Source: Acinetobacter kyonggiensis (lineage in GTDB: Bacteria; Pseudomonadota; Gammaproteobacteria; Pseudomonadales; Moraxellaceae). From it: DNA of 64,000 bases. Positions within the stretch are counted from its first letter, which is position 1; every line of letters begins with the position of its first letter. The notes below the pieces were generated by a model, which was not told the origin of the DNA, ran no database searches, and saw only the letters and a list, made by a program, of their open reading frames with translations. The stretch is from positions 62,001 to 126,000 of the forward strand of contig NZ_FNPK01000005.1 in NCBI RefSeq assembly GCF_900107285.1, given 5' to 3'. The position numbers and the translations under genes were made by a program. This document shows positions 54,412 to 63,212 of this stretch, piece by piece.

Positions 54412-55425
54412 GGGCTTTGTTGTATAAACATCTAGAAGTGAAGTTTTTCCTAGCCCATTTAAATTTAAAATACAACTTGGGTATGTGGTCTGCTTAATTC
54501 GGGGAATCTATTGAGTACGGCTATACGAGCATGAATCTCGTTCACTTGACTTGAAAAACTTCGTGAGCTCAGTTTATCGCTCAATAATTTAATATAATGC
54601 ATCTTGGTTTCGACCAAATTTCTTTGATGATAACCCGACCAGTTTTTCCATATTGTTCTTCCTAAACATTTTATTGTTTTAAGCAATTCATTTCGTTCAA
54701 TAGAACTTACTCTTGAATCTTTTCATGGTTTCGCATTCCTTCTAGGTGGGGTGACCACATGGGCTTGCCGATCTGCAATCACCTGACGGCATTGCTTTGT
54801 ATCATAAGCTCTATCCGTATAGACTGAATCAATTTGTTCATTTTGTGGAATCGGATCAAGTAAATCACCGATTACTTGTGAATCACTGACATTATTCGTA
54901 GTTAGCTGAACTGCCCGTATTTGCAATGTTTCAGCGTCTATACCAATATGCAGTTTCCGCCATTGTCGATGGTATTCAGGCTTCTTCTTCTTTTGCTTCC
55001 GTTCACCTTCACCTAAGAATTTCAATCCTGTGCTGTCCACGAGCAGATGCAAACCTCTGCTGCTTTTTTGATAATGGATCGAAATATTAATGTACTTTTG
55101 TCTTCTGCTGAGAGTGAAATAATCCAGTGCAGTCCAATCCACATAATTCAATGAGGCTTTGCATAAAACCTGTAACCATATGTAAAGAAAGATGAAATTA
55201 ATTATTAAATAACATTGGGTAGCTGCATCAGAATAAGTTTGATTTCGACCTTATTTGCTATTGAATCTTAGAATCAAACCAAATGGTGATATTCCCACGA
55301 TTGATGAGGACTCGATTGTAAGATGGCCAGTTTGTTGTGCGGTAAATTTTAAGTGTGAGCTTATTCATTGGGAAATTATAGTGCTGAATAAGATGTTGAA
55401 GTTAGGTTAAGGGGCTTCACAAAGT
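54412..55425 (-). mobile_element. Degenerate IS5-family element, copy 2
   Basis: Starts GGGCTTTGTTG (54412-54422) and ends with a corroded CACAAAGTCC near 55425. The transposase (minus, about 54465-55366) keeps GLHLLVDSTGLKFLGEGERK, SVYTDRAYDTKQCRQV and IYRTTNW, but has stops and frameshifts throughout. It is the same family and orientation as 37494-38481, and unlike that copy it retains the left end. Both copies are inactive. Confidence 0.85.
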
Positions 55426-55466
55426 CCTTCAGGTCCCAACTATTTCTATATCACATCAAATTCATC

Positions 55467-55500
55467 CATTTTATAGATATCTGCTTTACGGTTTACATGC
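55467..55500 (+). promoter_or_regulatory. Shared 34-bp regulatory motif, copy B
   Basis: CATTTTATAGATATCTGCTT plus 14 bases, 28 of 34 identical to copy A at 51225-51258. It ends 59 bp before the GTG start at 55560. Confidence 0.7.
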
Positions 55501-55559
55501 TAGCTCCGCATATCACACATCAGTACATTAGAAAAAAATGACTGAAACGGAGTTCAGCA

Positions 55560-56561
55560 GTGAACCACACACACCTTCCAACTTTATTTATTAATGATGA
55601 TCATGTGGCAGAACTAGCAACATGGTCAAGCGCAATCGAAGCGCTCAGTCATGCCTATAGCCAGCCGATTTCCAATGCAATGGTGCCACCACGCACAATG
55701 GCACGCGGTGATGGCTTTTGGTTACGTAGCCTATGTGCAGTATCGCCATCGAAAGAATATATGGGCTGCAAACTCATCGCGGCTAGCCCAAAAAACAAAA
55801 AAGCCAGTTACCTCATTTCATTGTTCGATCAAGACACCATGCGCTTAGCGGCTTTGATTGATGGCAACCGCATTACTGACATTCGTACTGCAGCAAGCTC
55901 AGCCGTTGCCGTCAATGCGTTGGCAGGTACAGAAAAATTTGATATCGCAATTCTAGGTTCAAGTGCACTTGCACGTAGCCATTTGCATGCGCTGAATGCC
56001 ACAGGTCGTATTGCTAAAGTTCGCGTATTTAGCCCTACCGAAGTCAACCGTGAAAAGTTCGCTCAGGAATTCCATGCGCAATATGGTTTAGACATCCAGG
56101 CTGTAGCCACGGCAGAAGAAGCGGTGAAAGGCAGCAATGTGGTGATATGTGCATCGCGCAGCCGTGATGGCGGGCCAGTCTTTGACGCAGCATGGCTAGA
56201 GCCAGGTATGACTGTGGTATCTGTCAGCTCAACATTGCCAGAACAACGCGAACTGGATGTAGACACCATGAAAGCTGCAAGTCTAATCGTGGCAGATATG
56301 CCAGAAGAAGTGATTCATGAAACAGGGGATTCGCTTGTAGCAATAGAGCAAGGTTGTGATGTGGCAGCGAAAACCGTATCACTGTCTGATGTGATGTCAG
56401 GTCAAGTCAAAGTACGCAACACCCCTGAAGACATCGTGATTTACAAATCTGTCGGTTCAGCACTGCAAGACATTGTCACTGCAGAAATGCTGCTACGTAA
56501 TGCGAAAGCTGCCGATAAATATCAAGAGATGAATGACAGCATTGTCACCATCGACCGTTAA
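55560..56561 (+). CDS. Ornithine cyclodeaminase/mu-crystallin-family protein
   Basis: A 333-residue protein from a GTG preceded by GGAG 8 nt upstream. GNRITDIRTAASSAVAVNAL and the Rossmann motif IAILGSSALARSHLHAL (the usual GxGxQA variant is GSSALA) are family marks. CASRSRDGGPVFDAAWLEPG follows. Relatives reduce cyclic imines or ketimines, or deaminate amino acids. In this cluster it could process a nitrogen-containing intermediate; that is inference. It is the first gene of an eight-gene plus-strand run. Confidence 0.8.
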   Translation: MNHTHLPTLFINDDHVAELATWSSAIEALSHAYSQPISNAMVPPRTMARGDGFWLRSLCAVSPSKEYMGCKLIAASPKNKKASYLISLFDQDTMRLAALIDGNRITDIRTAASSAVAVNALAGTEKFDIAILGSSALARSHLHALNATGRIAKVRVFSPTEVNREKFAQEFHAQYGLDIQAVATAEEAVKGSNVVICASRSRDGGPVFDAAWLEPGMTVVSVSSTLPEQRELDVDTMKAASLIVADMPEEVIHETGDSLVAIEQGCDVAAKTVSLSDVMSGQVKVRNTPEDIVIYKSVGSALQDIVTAEMLLRNAKAADKYQEMNDSIVTIDR

Positions 56562-56644
56562 TCAGCACGAAAAACACATTTTTAAACAAATATTTAAAGA
56601 CATAGCAATTTAAGAAAACATCCATACAGGAAAGGAGAATTTTA

Positions 56645-57664
56645 ATGGCTCAATATAAACGCAGTGAAGCACGTGTATGGGCAAAGCAACATTTAAAAGG
56701 ATGTTCATCTGTAACCATTCCAAGTTATAGCCAGGATTTAAGCCGTTTAAATGAAAAAGGGATTCGTCACGACATTCAAAAAGTCATTGATCTGGGTTAC
56801 ACCTATACTTTGCTGTGTACAGAAGTTGCGATTACGCCAGAAGAAAATGCCCAATTCACAGCTTGGGCAAAAGATCAGGCTGGCGACAAATTGGGCTTAT
56901 TTTTCCATGCAGGCTTTGGAACATTGGAAGAAAATATTCGTGCAGTAAAACTCGCAGAAAAAGCCGGTGCAGATATCGTGTTGTTGTCTTACCCATCAAA
57001 TTTCTGGCCGACTTCAGAACAAGATATTTATGACTACACCAAAGCTTTCTGTGATGCGACAGATTTAGGGGTGATGTTGTTTGCTATTCCACTTTGGGGC
57101 TTTGAACGTGTCCATCCACAAGGGATGTCACCAGAACTGATTCAACGCTTAATTGATGATTGTCCGAACGTCGTATCTTTAAAAGCAGAACAGGGCTTCC
57201 CGCACATTGCCGGTTTAGTCGATAGCTTTGAACGTTTTAATGATCAAATCGTGGTGACTTGTCCTATTGAAAGTGACGTGATTCCACTGCTTCGTTACAT
57301 GGATATGCAATTCTCAGGAACCAGCTATACGCAGTGGATGGGTGATCATTTTGTAAAAACCTTTAATCTAGCAAAAGAAGGCAATTTTGACGAAGCGATG
57401 AATCTGTACTGGCAAGCACAGCCTGCACGTGGTGCAGTGGGTGCGGCAACAGGCGCGTATATGCCGGGCTCTAACTATATTAACCGTGCACATTGGAAAT
57501 ATATGGACTGGTTGGCAGGCTTTAATGGCGGCCCATTACGTGCACCGATTGCCCGTATTCCAGACCGTCAAATGAAAGTGCTGCGCCAAGGTTTGATGGC
57601 ATCAGGTTTGCCATGCACCAATGATCAAGACAGCGAATTCCTGGTTGGTCGTTTTCCAGAGTAA
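56645..57664 (+). CDS. DapA-family aldolase/hydratase-aldolase-like protein
   Basis: A 339-residue class I aldolase of the dihydrodipicolinate synthase superfamily. ADIVLLSYPSNFWPTSE, VVSLKAEQGFPHI (Schiff-base Lys candidate) and WKYMDWLAGFNGGPLRAP are typical. It is longer than DapA (about 292 residues) and nearer the size of NahE-type hydratase-aldolases that cut ring-opened bicyclic aromatics to an aldehyde plus pyruvate. An aldehyde dehydrogenase follows 11 nt later, which fits. AGGAAAGGAG precedes the ATG. Confidence 0.75.
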   Translation: MAQYKRSEARVWAKQHLKGCSSVTIPSYSQDLSRLNEKGIRHDIQKVIDLGYTYTLLCTEVAITPEENAQFTAWAKDQAGDKLGLFFHAGFGTLEENIRAVKLAEKAGADIVLLSYPSNFWPTSEQDIYDYTKAFCDATDLGVMLFAIPLWGFERVHPQGMSPELIQRLIDDCPNVVSLKAEQGFPHIAGLVDSFERFNDQIVVTCPIESDVIPLLRYMDMQFSGTSYTQWMGDHFVKTFNLAKEGNFDEAMNLYWQAQPARGAVGAATGAYMPGSNYINRAHWKYMDWLAGFNGGPLRAPIARIPDRQMKVLRQGLMASGLPCTNDQDSEFLVGRFPE

Positions 57665-57674
57665 GGAGTAAATC

Positions 57675-59168
57675 ATGAATAGCTTTGCAGCATTAAACCC
57701 AGCAGATTTGCTAAAAGATCCAAGCCTTTGGAAAACCGGTGCATTTATTAATGGTCAGTGGCTACAAGAAACGGCTCACGGTACTTACAGTTTAAATAAC
57801 CCGGCAACAGGTGCAGAGTTGGTGAAACTGCCACGCTGTAAGGAAGAAGAAACCAATTTTGCGATTGAAAGTGCACAAAAGGCATTTGAAAAATGGCGTA
57901 AAACCACTGCAAAACAACGTTCGGAAATTATCCATCGTTGGTATCAGCTGGTTTTAGAAAATAAAGAAGACTTAGCAACGATTATCACTCTAGAAGAAGG
58001 CAAGCCTTTAAGTGAGGCACGTGGTGAAATTGATTATGCCAATTCATTCTTGCAGTGGTTTGCCGAAGAAGCAAAACGTATTCGTGGTGATGTTTTGCCT
58101 GCTCCGAAAGATACGCAGCGCATTGTGGTGTTAAAACAGCCGATTGGGGTCTGTGCAGCAATTACCCCTTGGAATTTCCCTGCAGCGATGATTACCCGTA
58201 AAGCAGGGCCGGCATTGGCTGCTGGTTGTACCATGGTGGTGAAGCCTGCAAGCCAAACCCCAATGACTGCTTTGGCATTGGCAGAACTTGCCCGCCGTGC
58301 TGGTGTGCCAGAGGGGGTATTTAGCGTATTGACTGGCAATGATACGCGCATTATTGGCGGGATTCTGACCTCGCATCCATTGGTGCGTAAGATTACTTTT
58401 ACCGGTTCGACTGAAGTCGGTCGTACTTTGCTAGAACAGTCGGCATCGACCATCAAAAAATGTTCGATGGAACTCGGTGGTAATGCACCATCCATTGTGT
58501 TTGATGATGCAGACCTGAACTTGGCGGTAGATGGGGTAATTGCCTCTAAATTCCGTAACACGGGTCAGGCCTGTATTTCAGCTAACCGTATTTATGTCCA
58601 CGATGCTATTTATGATGAATTTGCAGAGAAACTGTCAGCTAAGGTCAAAGCTTTAAAAGTCGGTAATGGCTTGGAAGAGGGTGTGGTACAAGGCCCGCTG
58701 ATTGATGCTAATGCCGTGAAGAAGGTCGAATCACACATCAGTAATGCATTAGAACATGGTGCATCTGTGGTCTGCGGTGGTCGTCGCAGTGAGTTGGGCG
58801 GATTCTTCTTTGAACCGACTGTTTTGAAAAACGTGACCAAAGACATGCTGATCGCACATGATGAAACCTTTGGCCCCGTGGCACCTTTAATTCGCTTCAG
58901 TTCTGAGCAAGAAGTCATTGCCCAAGCCAATGATTCTGAATTTGGTTTGGCGGCATATCTTTATAGTCAAAACTCTGCACGAGTATGGCGTACATCGGAA
59001 GCTTTGGAAGCGGGCATGATCGGCATCAATACAGGACTCATTTCCAATGAAGTTGCGCCATTTGGTGGTGTGAAACAGAGTGGTTTAGGCCGTGAAGGTT
59101 CACATTATGGCATCGATGAATTCTTGGAAATGAAATACATGTGTTGGGATGGATTGTACACAGACTAA
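57675..59168 (+). CDS. NAD(P)-dependent aldehyde dehydrogenase (SSADH-like)
   Basis: A 497-residue ALDH. AITPWNFPAAMITRKAGPAL, the Glu of SMELGGNAPSIVFDD and the Cys of FRNTGQACISANRIYV are present, and the C-terminal EVAPFGGVKQSGLGREGSHY is like GabD. The preceding aldolase suggests it oxidises the aldehyde released there. Substrate unknown. Confidence 0.88.
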   Translation: MNSFAALNPADLLKDPSLWKTGAFINGQWLQETAHGTYSLNNPATGAELVKLPRCKEEETNFAIESAQKAFEKWRKTTAKQRSEIIHRWYQLVLENKEDLATIITLEEGKPLSEARGEIDYANSFLQWFAEEAKRIRGDVLPAPKDTQRIVVLKQPIGVCAAITPWNFPAAMITRKAGPALAAGCTMVVKPASQTPMTALALAELARRAGVPEGVFSVLTGNDTRIIGGILTSHPLVRKITFTGSTEVGRTLLEQSASTIKKCSMELGGNAPSIVFDDADLNLAVDGVIASKFRNTGQACISANRIYVHDAIYDEFAEKLSAKVKALKVGNGLEEGVVQGPLIDANAVKKVESHISNALEHGASVVCGGRRSELGGFFFEPTVLKNVTKDMLIAHDETFGPVAPLIRFSSEQEVIAQANDSEFGLAAYLYSQNSARVWRTSEALEAGMIGINTGLISNEVAPFGGVKQSGLGREGSHYGIDEFLEMKYMCWDGLYTD

Positions 59169-59325
59169 GTCAATCGTCAATTGGTCTTAGATCTAATATA
59201 GCGCTGAAGTGTATTTGTAGAGAATACATTTCAGCCCTATCGCCGGTGCATGAAGCACTTCAAAAAGTATTAAAAAACGAAAAATCACAGGGGTATTCCG
59301 AGGATTGGAATACAGGAGTAACAGA

Positions 59326-60270
59326 ATGAATATTATCGGTATTGATCATTTGGTCTATGGCGCAAATGATTTAAATGCAGCGGTTCAATTTATGCAGGAC
59401 TTTGGTTTAACTGAGGTCCCTCATCAGGCATTTGGGCGTTATTTTGAAACGCTGGATGCGACAGGCATTTTAGTGGCTGAAGCTGAACATCTAGCGCTCC
59501 CTGCAAAATTAGCTTCGATCAGCCAACTGCGTAAAATGGTTTATGGCGTTGCTGATCAGGCGACACTCGATGATATTCAGGCTGAATTGAGTCAAGACCG
59601 TGAAGTCAAAATCTTAGCCAATGGCGCACTTGAAACGGTGGATGATGTTGGAATAACCATTGGTTTTCAAATCACTAAACGTCGTGAATTGAATCTACCT
59701 GTAGAAAAGATTAATGCACCTGGTGCACCGCATCAACGGGGTTATAATCAGTTGGGTGTAGATCATTCCATTCAAATCCAACCACGCACATTAGGTCATA
59801 CCGCTGTTTTTGTGCCAGATGCAGCCAAAGCTGAAAACTTTTATGTCAATCGTTTAGGTTTCCGTGTCAGCGACCGTTTAGGTGGTGGACCATTCCTGCG
59901 CGCAGGCGGCAGCACAGATCATCACACCTTGTTCCTGATTCAAGCACCTGAACATATTAAGGGTGTCGAACATATTTCATTCCATCTTTCAGGCCCAAGT
60001 GAACTGATGCTAGCAGGTCAGCGCTTTGAAAAAGCTGGACATGAAAGCTTCTGGGGCCCGGGTCGTCATGGCTTAGGTTCAAACTGGTTCTGGTATTTCG
60101 ATGGTCCACTGGGTTGCCGTTTTGAATACGATGCCGATATGGATCAGCTGGATGCAAGTTGGATTCCTCGTGAGCTGCCATTGCATGAAGACAATGCACA
60201 AGCCTACTTACTCGAATTCCGCAAACAAAATTGGGCACCATTTAACGGCCCAGCCAAAAAAGCAGGTTAA
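59326..60270 (+). CDS. Extradiol ring-cleavage dioxygenase (VOC type I), second copy
   Basis: A 314-residue two-domain enzyme. Iron ligands: His158 (LGHTAVFV), His216 (VEHISFHL), Glu267 (RFEYDAD). NWFWYFDGPLG is typical. I chose the ATG at 59326 with AGGAGT 6 nt upstream; the open frame extends 7 codons further. With its own aldolase and dehydrogenase it may open a different ring or a later intermediate than the copy at 50145. Confidence 0.87.
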   Translation: MNIIGIDHLVYGANDLNAAVQFMQDFGLTEVPHQAFGRYFETLDATGILVAEAEHLALPAKLASISQLRKMVYGVADQATLDDIQAELSQDREVKILANGALETVDDVGITIGFQITKRRELNLPVEKINAPGAPHQRGYNQLGVDHSIQIQPRTLGHTAVFVPDAAKAENFYVNRLGFRVSDRLGGGPFLRAGGSTDHHTLFLIQAPEHIKGVEHISFHLSGPSELMLAGQRFEKAGHESFWGPGRHGLGSNWFWYFDGPLGCRFEYDADMDQLDASWIPRELPLHEDNAQAYLLEFRKQNWAPFNGPAKKAG

Positions 60271-60363
60271 TGATTTTAGCTTGAGCTTTTAAACCGAACT
60301 GCCCAGCAACGCTCAGGATGAGCGCCAGCCAGGCATAGAGAACAACAATCAGGGAGATGTCGC

Positions 60364-61770
60364 ATGTTTAAGTATATTCAAGTGACTGCGGGAAGTGATG
60401 AAGACTATATAGATCATTTATGTGATCGCGTAGAGGAAAGTTTAAATAACGGTGTTTTACCGATTGACGTGTTCAATGACGATGCGGTGTTCCGCGCAGA
60501 AATGGAACGTATTTATACGCGTAACTGGATTTTCATTGCCCATGAAACTGAAATCCCGAATTTAGGCGACTACGTACTGCGCCGTTTGGGTTTGGATAAA
60601 GTCATTGTGACGCGTGACAGTGAAAATAAAATCAATGTCTTACTGAATCACTGCCGTCACCGTGGTACTGAGGTCTGTCATAATGACCGTGGTAATGCGA
60701 CCAGTTTTAAATGCCCGTACCATGGTTGGGTGTATAAAAACAACGGTGACTGGATGGGCGCACCGCATATGAAAGATGCCTATGGCGGTAAGCTCGATGC
60801 GAAGGAATGGGGATTACTTCGCGCAGCCAAAGTTGAAAGCTTATATGGTTTTATCTTTGCTTCTTTAAATGAAGATGTGCCTGATCTACGTGAATATCTT
60901 GGTGACACGGTGTGGGCTTTGGATGCTATTTTTGGTCTTCATCCGGATGGCGTTAAATTACTCAAAGAACCCGAGCGTTTCCAAGTCAAAGCCGACTGGA
61001 AAAGTGGTGCAGAAAACTTCTGTGGCGATGCCTATCACGTCAGTACTGCGCACATGTCTGCAGCAAGTTCAGGTTTTATTCCAAGTGTTAACCAAGTCAG
61101 TACCCATGCTTCGGGCTATGACTTTGGTAATGGTAACAGTTTTATTGGACATAACTTATCCAATATGGTGGGCATTCCATTGCCGAACTGGGGTTATCCA
61201 CCAGAGCTACAGGCGCAGTTTGATTTGTCGAATTTAGATGAAACGCAAATCAAAATGATTAAGGAAATTCCACCGACCATCGGTACGATTTTCCCGAACT
61301 TCAGTTATATGCGTTTGCCGCATCCTTCTGCACCAGGTGAAATGCCGATTCCATTTACCAATATCCGTATGTGGCAACCGATTGCACCGGGAGTGATGGA
61401 GCTGTGGAACTACGAGTTTGAATTTAGCTTTGTCCCTGATCAATATGCTGAAAAAGCCTATGCAGCAGGTCAATATGCCTTTGGTTCAGGCGGGATCTTT
61501 GAAGCGGATGATACTGCGGTCTGGGAAGGAATTGCCAAAGGCGGACAAAGCCCGTGGTTGCGTAAAGCCAAAGTGAATCTGCACTATAGCCAAAAACAAA
61601 CCGGTAAAGATCCGGCATGGCAAGGTCCGGGTGAATTCCATCCATCCATTTACGGTGAATACTGTCAAATCGGGTTCTGGCGCCGCTGGTTAAAAGAAAT
61701 GCGTGAAGGCAAACAAGCAAAAGTGACATGCTTGGCTGATGAAAATGCACAGCAAAAGGGAGTGGCCTAA
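60364..61770 (+). CDS. Rieske ring-hydroxylating oxygenase, alpha subunit
   Basis: A 468-residue catalytic subunit. The Rieske [2Fe-2S] ligands are Cys97, His99, Cys117 and His120 (C-x-H-x17-C-x2-H). The mononuclear iron ligands His225 and His230 lie in GDAYHVSTAHMSA, with the bridging Asp222. The C-terminal hydrophobic and acidic stretches fit the substrate domain. Beta subunit and ferredoxin follow directly. Reaction: dihydroxylation or demethylation of an aromatic ring; substrate unknown. Confidence 0.93.
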   Translation: MFKYIQVTAGSDEDYIDHLCDRVEESLNNGVLPIDVFNDDAVFRAEMERIYTRNWIFIAHETEIPNLGDYVLRRLGLDKVIVTRDSENKINVLLNHCRHRGTEVCHNDRGNATSFKCPYHGWVYKNNGDWMGAPHMKDAYGGKLDAKEWGLLRAAKVESLYGFIFASLNEDVPDLREYLGDTVWALDAIFGLHPDGVKLLKEPERFQVKADWKSGAENFCGDAYHVSTAHMSAASSGFIPSVNQVSTHASGYDFGNGNSFIGHNLSNMVGIPLPNWGYPPELQAQFDLSNLDETQIKMIKEIPPTIGTIFPNFSYMRLPHPSAPGEMPIPFTNIRMWQPIAPGVMELWNYEFEFSFVPDQYAEKAYAAGQYAFGSGGIFEADDTAVWEGIAKGGQSPWLRKAKVNLHYSQKQTGKDPAWQGPGEFHPSIYGEYCQIGFWRRWLKEMREGKQAKVTCLADENAQQKGVA

Positions 61771-62268
61771 ATGGAATATTTAACACGCGAAACCGTACAT
61801 AATTTTTTAGCACAAGAAGCATTATTACTGGATGAACGTCGTTTTGATGAGTGGTTTGCACTGCTAGATGATGACATCACTTATGAAGTTCCACTACGTA
61901 TCAGTTCACAAAATTTTCAAGATGAATTTCCAGGTGCTGCGTATCGGATACTCGATAAAAAAGCCCATATTAAAGTGCGTATTGACCGTATGGCTTCAGG
62001 TCAAGCATGGGCAGAAGTACCACCATCACGTACCTTGCGAGTGATTGGTAGTGTCATGATTGAACCGACTGAGCAAGCCGATGTCGTGAGTGTGCATAGT
62101 GCAATCATTATGTACCGTCAACGTGGCCATGATGAGCAAGGCGATATTATTCCATACCGTCGCTTGGACACTTTAAAAATTACCGAGCAGGGGGCGCGTT
62201 TATTAAAACGTAAAGCGATTTTAACTGAAGCCGTATTACGTACGCCAAACTTGGGCGTGTTTCTGTAA
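61771..62268 (+). CDS. Rieske ring-hydroxylating oxygenase, beta subunit
   Basis: A 165-residue SnoaL/NTF2-fold small subunit. YLTRETVHNFLAQEALLLDE, then RRFDEWFALLDDDITYEVPL, is diagnostic, and it ends LLKRKAILTEAVLRTPNLGV. It begins one base after the alpha stop, so the pair is translated together into an alpha3beta3 hexamer. It has no cofactor of its own. Confidence 0.92.
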   Translation: MEYLTRETVHNFLAQEALLLDERRFDEWFALLDDDITYEVPLRISSQNFQDEFPGAAYRILDKKAHIKVRIDRMASGQAWAEVPPSRTLRVIGSVMIEPTEQADVVSVHSAIIMYRQRGHDEQGDIIPYRRLDTLKITEQGARLLKRKAILTEAVLRTPNLGVFL

Positions 62269-62311
62269 ATCAGAAACCGTCCTTCGGACTTGAAATTAAA
62301 GGATGAATCTC

Positions 62312-62530
62312 ATGAGCAATCAAAAAATCGAAATTATTTTAGACGCGCATCAATGTCAAGGTTATGGCATGTGCCTGATGTCGGAAGATATTTTTGAAAT
62401 TCCACAAGGTAGCCAAGTGGCCAATTTAAAAATGCACTTTGTGGACATTGACCGTGAAGATGAAGTGAAAGAACTGGCAGGCTCTTGCCCAGCGCAAGCC
62501 ATTAGTTTCCGTATCTTAGAATCGGCATAA
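62312..62530 (+). CDS. [3Fe-4S]-type ferredoxin
   Basis: A 72-residue acidic ferredoxin with only three cluster cysteines: CQGYGMC (C-x5-C) near residues 15-21, and Cys in AGSCPAQAISF. This is the pattern of [3Fe-4S] ferredoxins that serve P450s and some Rieske oxygenases in actinobacteria, not a Rieske or plant-type partner. I chose the ATG at 62312 since AAAGG is 9 nt upstream; an ATG at 62303 sits too near. It should connect the reductase at 52128 to the oxygenase. Confidence 0.85.
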   Translation: MSNQKIEIILDAHQCQGYGMCLMSEDIFEIPQGSQVANLKMHFVDIDREDEVKELAGSCPAQAISFRILESA

Positions 62531-62541
62531 GGAACTGGGTT

Positions 62542-63078
62542 ATGGTGGCTGTACAGAATATGCTGAGTAAGCGTTTCGACCAAATTTGTTTTGTGGTGGA
62601 AGACTTACAACAAGCGATGGATTTTTTCAGTAAAACCAATGGCGTTGAAGTTTGGAATGTTGCTGAAGGTTTATCGCAAACCCAGAAAGAAAAAGAGTAT
62701 TACGGTCAGCCTGGAGATTTTCAATTTAGCTGTGCTTATGGCTTTGCCGGTGAAACCCTGATTGAGCTGGCTCGTCATGATGGTGGGAAAAGTGTCTATA
62801 AAGACTGGTTGGATGAAAAAGGCAAAGGGCCACATCATATTGGTTTTCGCCAAAAAGATGCGGCTGAATATACGCAGGCAGAACAGCATTACCTAGATTT
62901 AGGTATTCAAAAAGCCATGGCCGGTTTTTTTGAAGGACCGTTTGGCAACTGCCGTTGGGCATATTTTGATACTCGCGAGCAAATTGGCTGCTTTACCGAA
63001 CTTTATTATGTCGATGGGGAGTTAGATCAGCGTATGGCAGAACTCAGAAGTGGTAAAAACGTCAGTATCACTGACTAA
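62542..63078 (+). CDS. VOC-family protein (methylmalonyl-CoA epimerase-like)
   Basis: A 178-residue single VOC unit, DQICFVVEDLQQAMDFFSK at the start. GPHHIGFRQKD and FTELYYVDG supply possible His and Glu metal ligands. AAGGA precedes the ATG. It is too short for a two-domain extradiol dioxygenase and may be an isomerase or epimerase, for example for a ring-opened intermediate. It lies 11 nt after the ferredoxin gene. Confidence 0.75.
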   Translation: MVAVQNMLSKRFDQICFVVEDLQQAMDFFSKTNGVEVWNVAEGLSQTQKEKEYYGQPGDFQFSCAYGFAGETLIELARHDGGKSVYKDWLDEKGKGPHHIGFRQKDAAEYTQAEQHYLDLGIQKAMAGFFEGPFGNCRWAYFDTREQIGCFTELYYVDGELDQRMAELRSGKNVSITD

Positions 63079-63155
63079 TGCGATCTCTTCAGCCTGTTGC
63101 ATCATGACAGGCTGAGACCCAATTCAAATAGATTCAAGGATGGGCTGTATCTGCC

Positions 63156-63182
63156 TAGGCGGGTTTTTGCCTAATTTTTTTA
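63156..63182 (+). terminator. Weak terminator before the hydratase gene
   Basis: TAGGC, 8-nt loop, GCCTA then a T-run. An upstream stem AGCCTG/CAGGCT (63091-63113) lacks a T-run. Confidence 0.55.
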
Positions 63183-63212
63183 CAATCGACCAAATTCAAT
63201 AGGGGGCAATAC

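Noticed and set aside
37494-55425. Active composite transposon
   Set aside because: Both IS copies have broken transposases and one lacks a terminal repeat, so present-day mobility is unlikely; only a historical role is considered.
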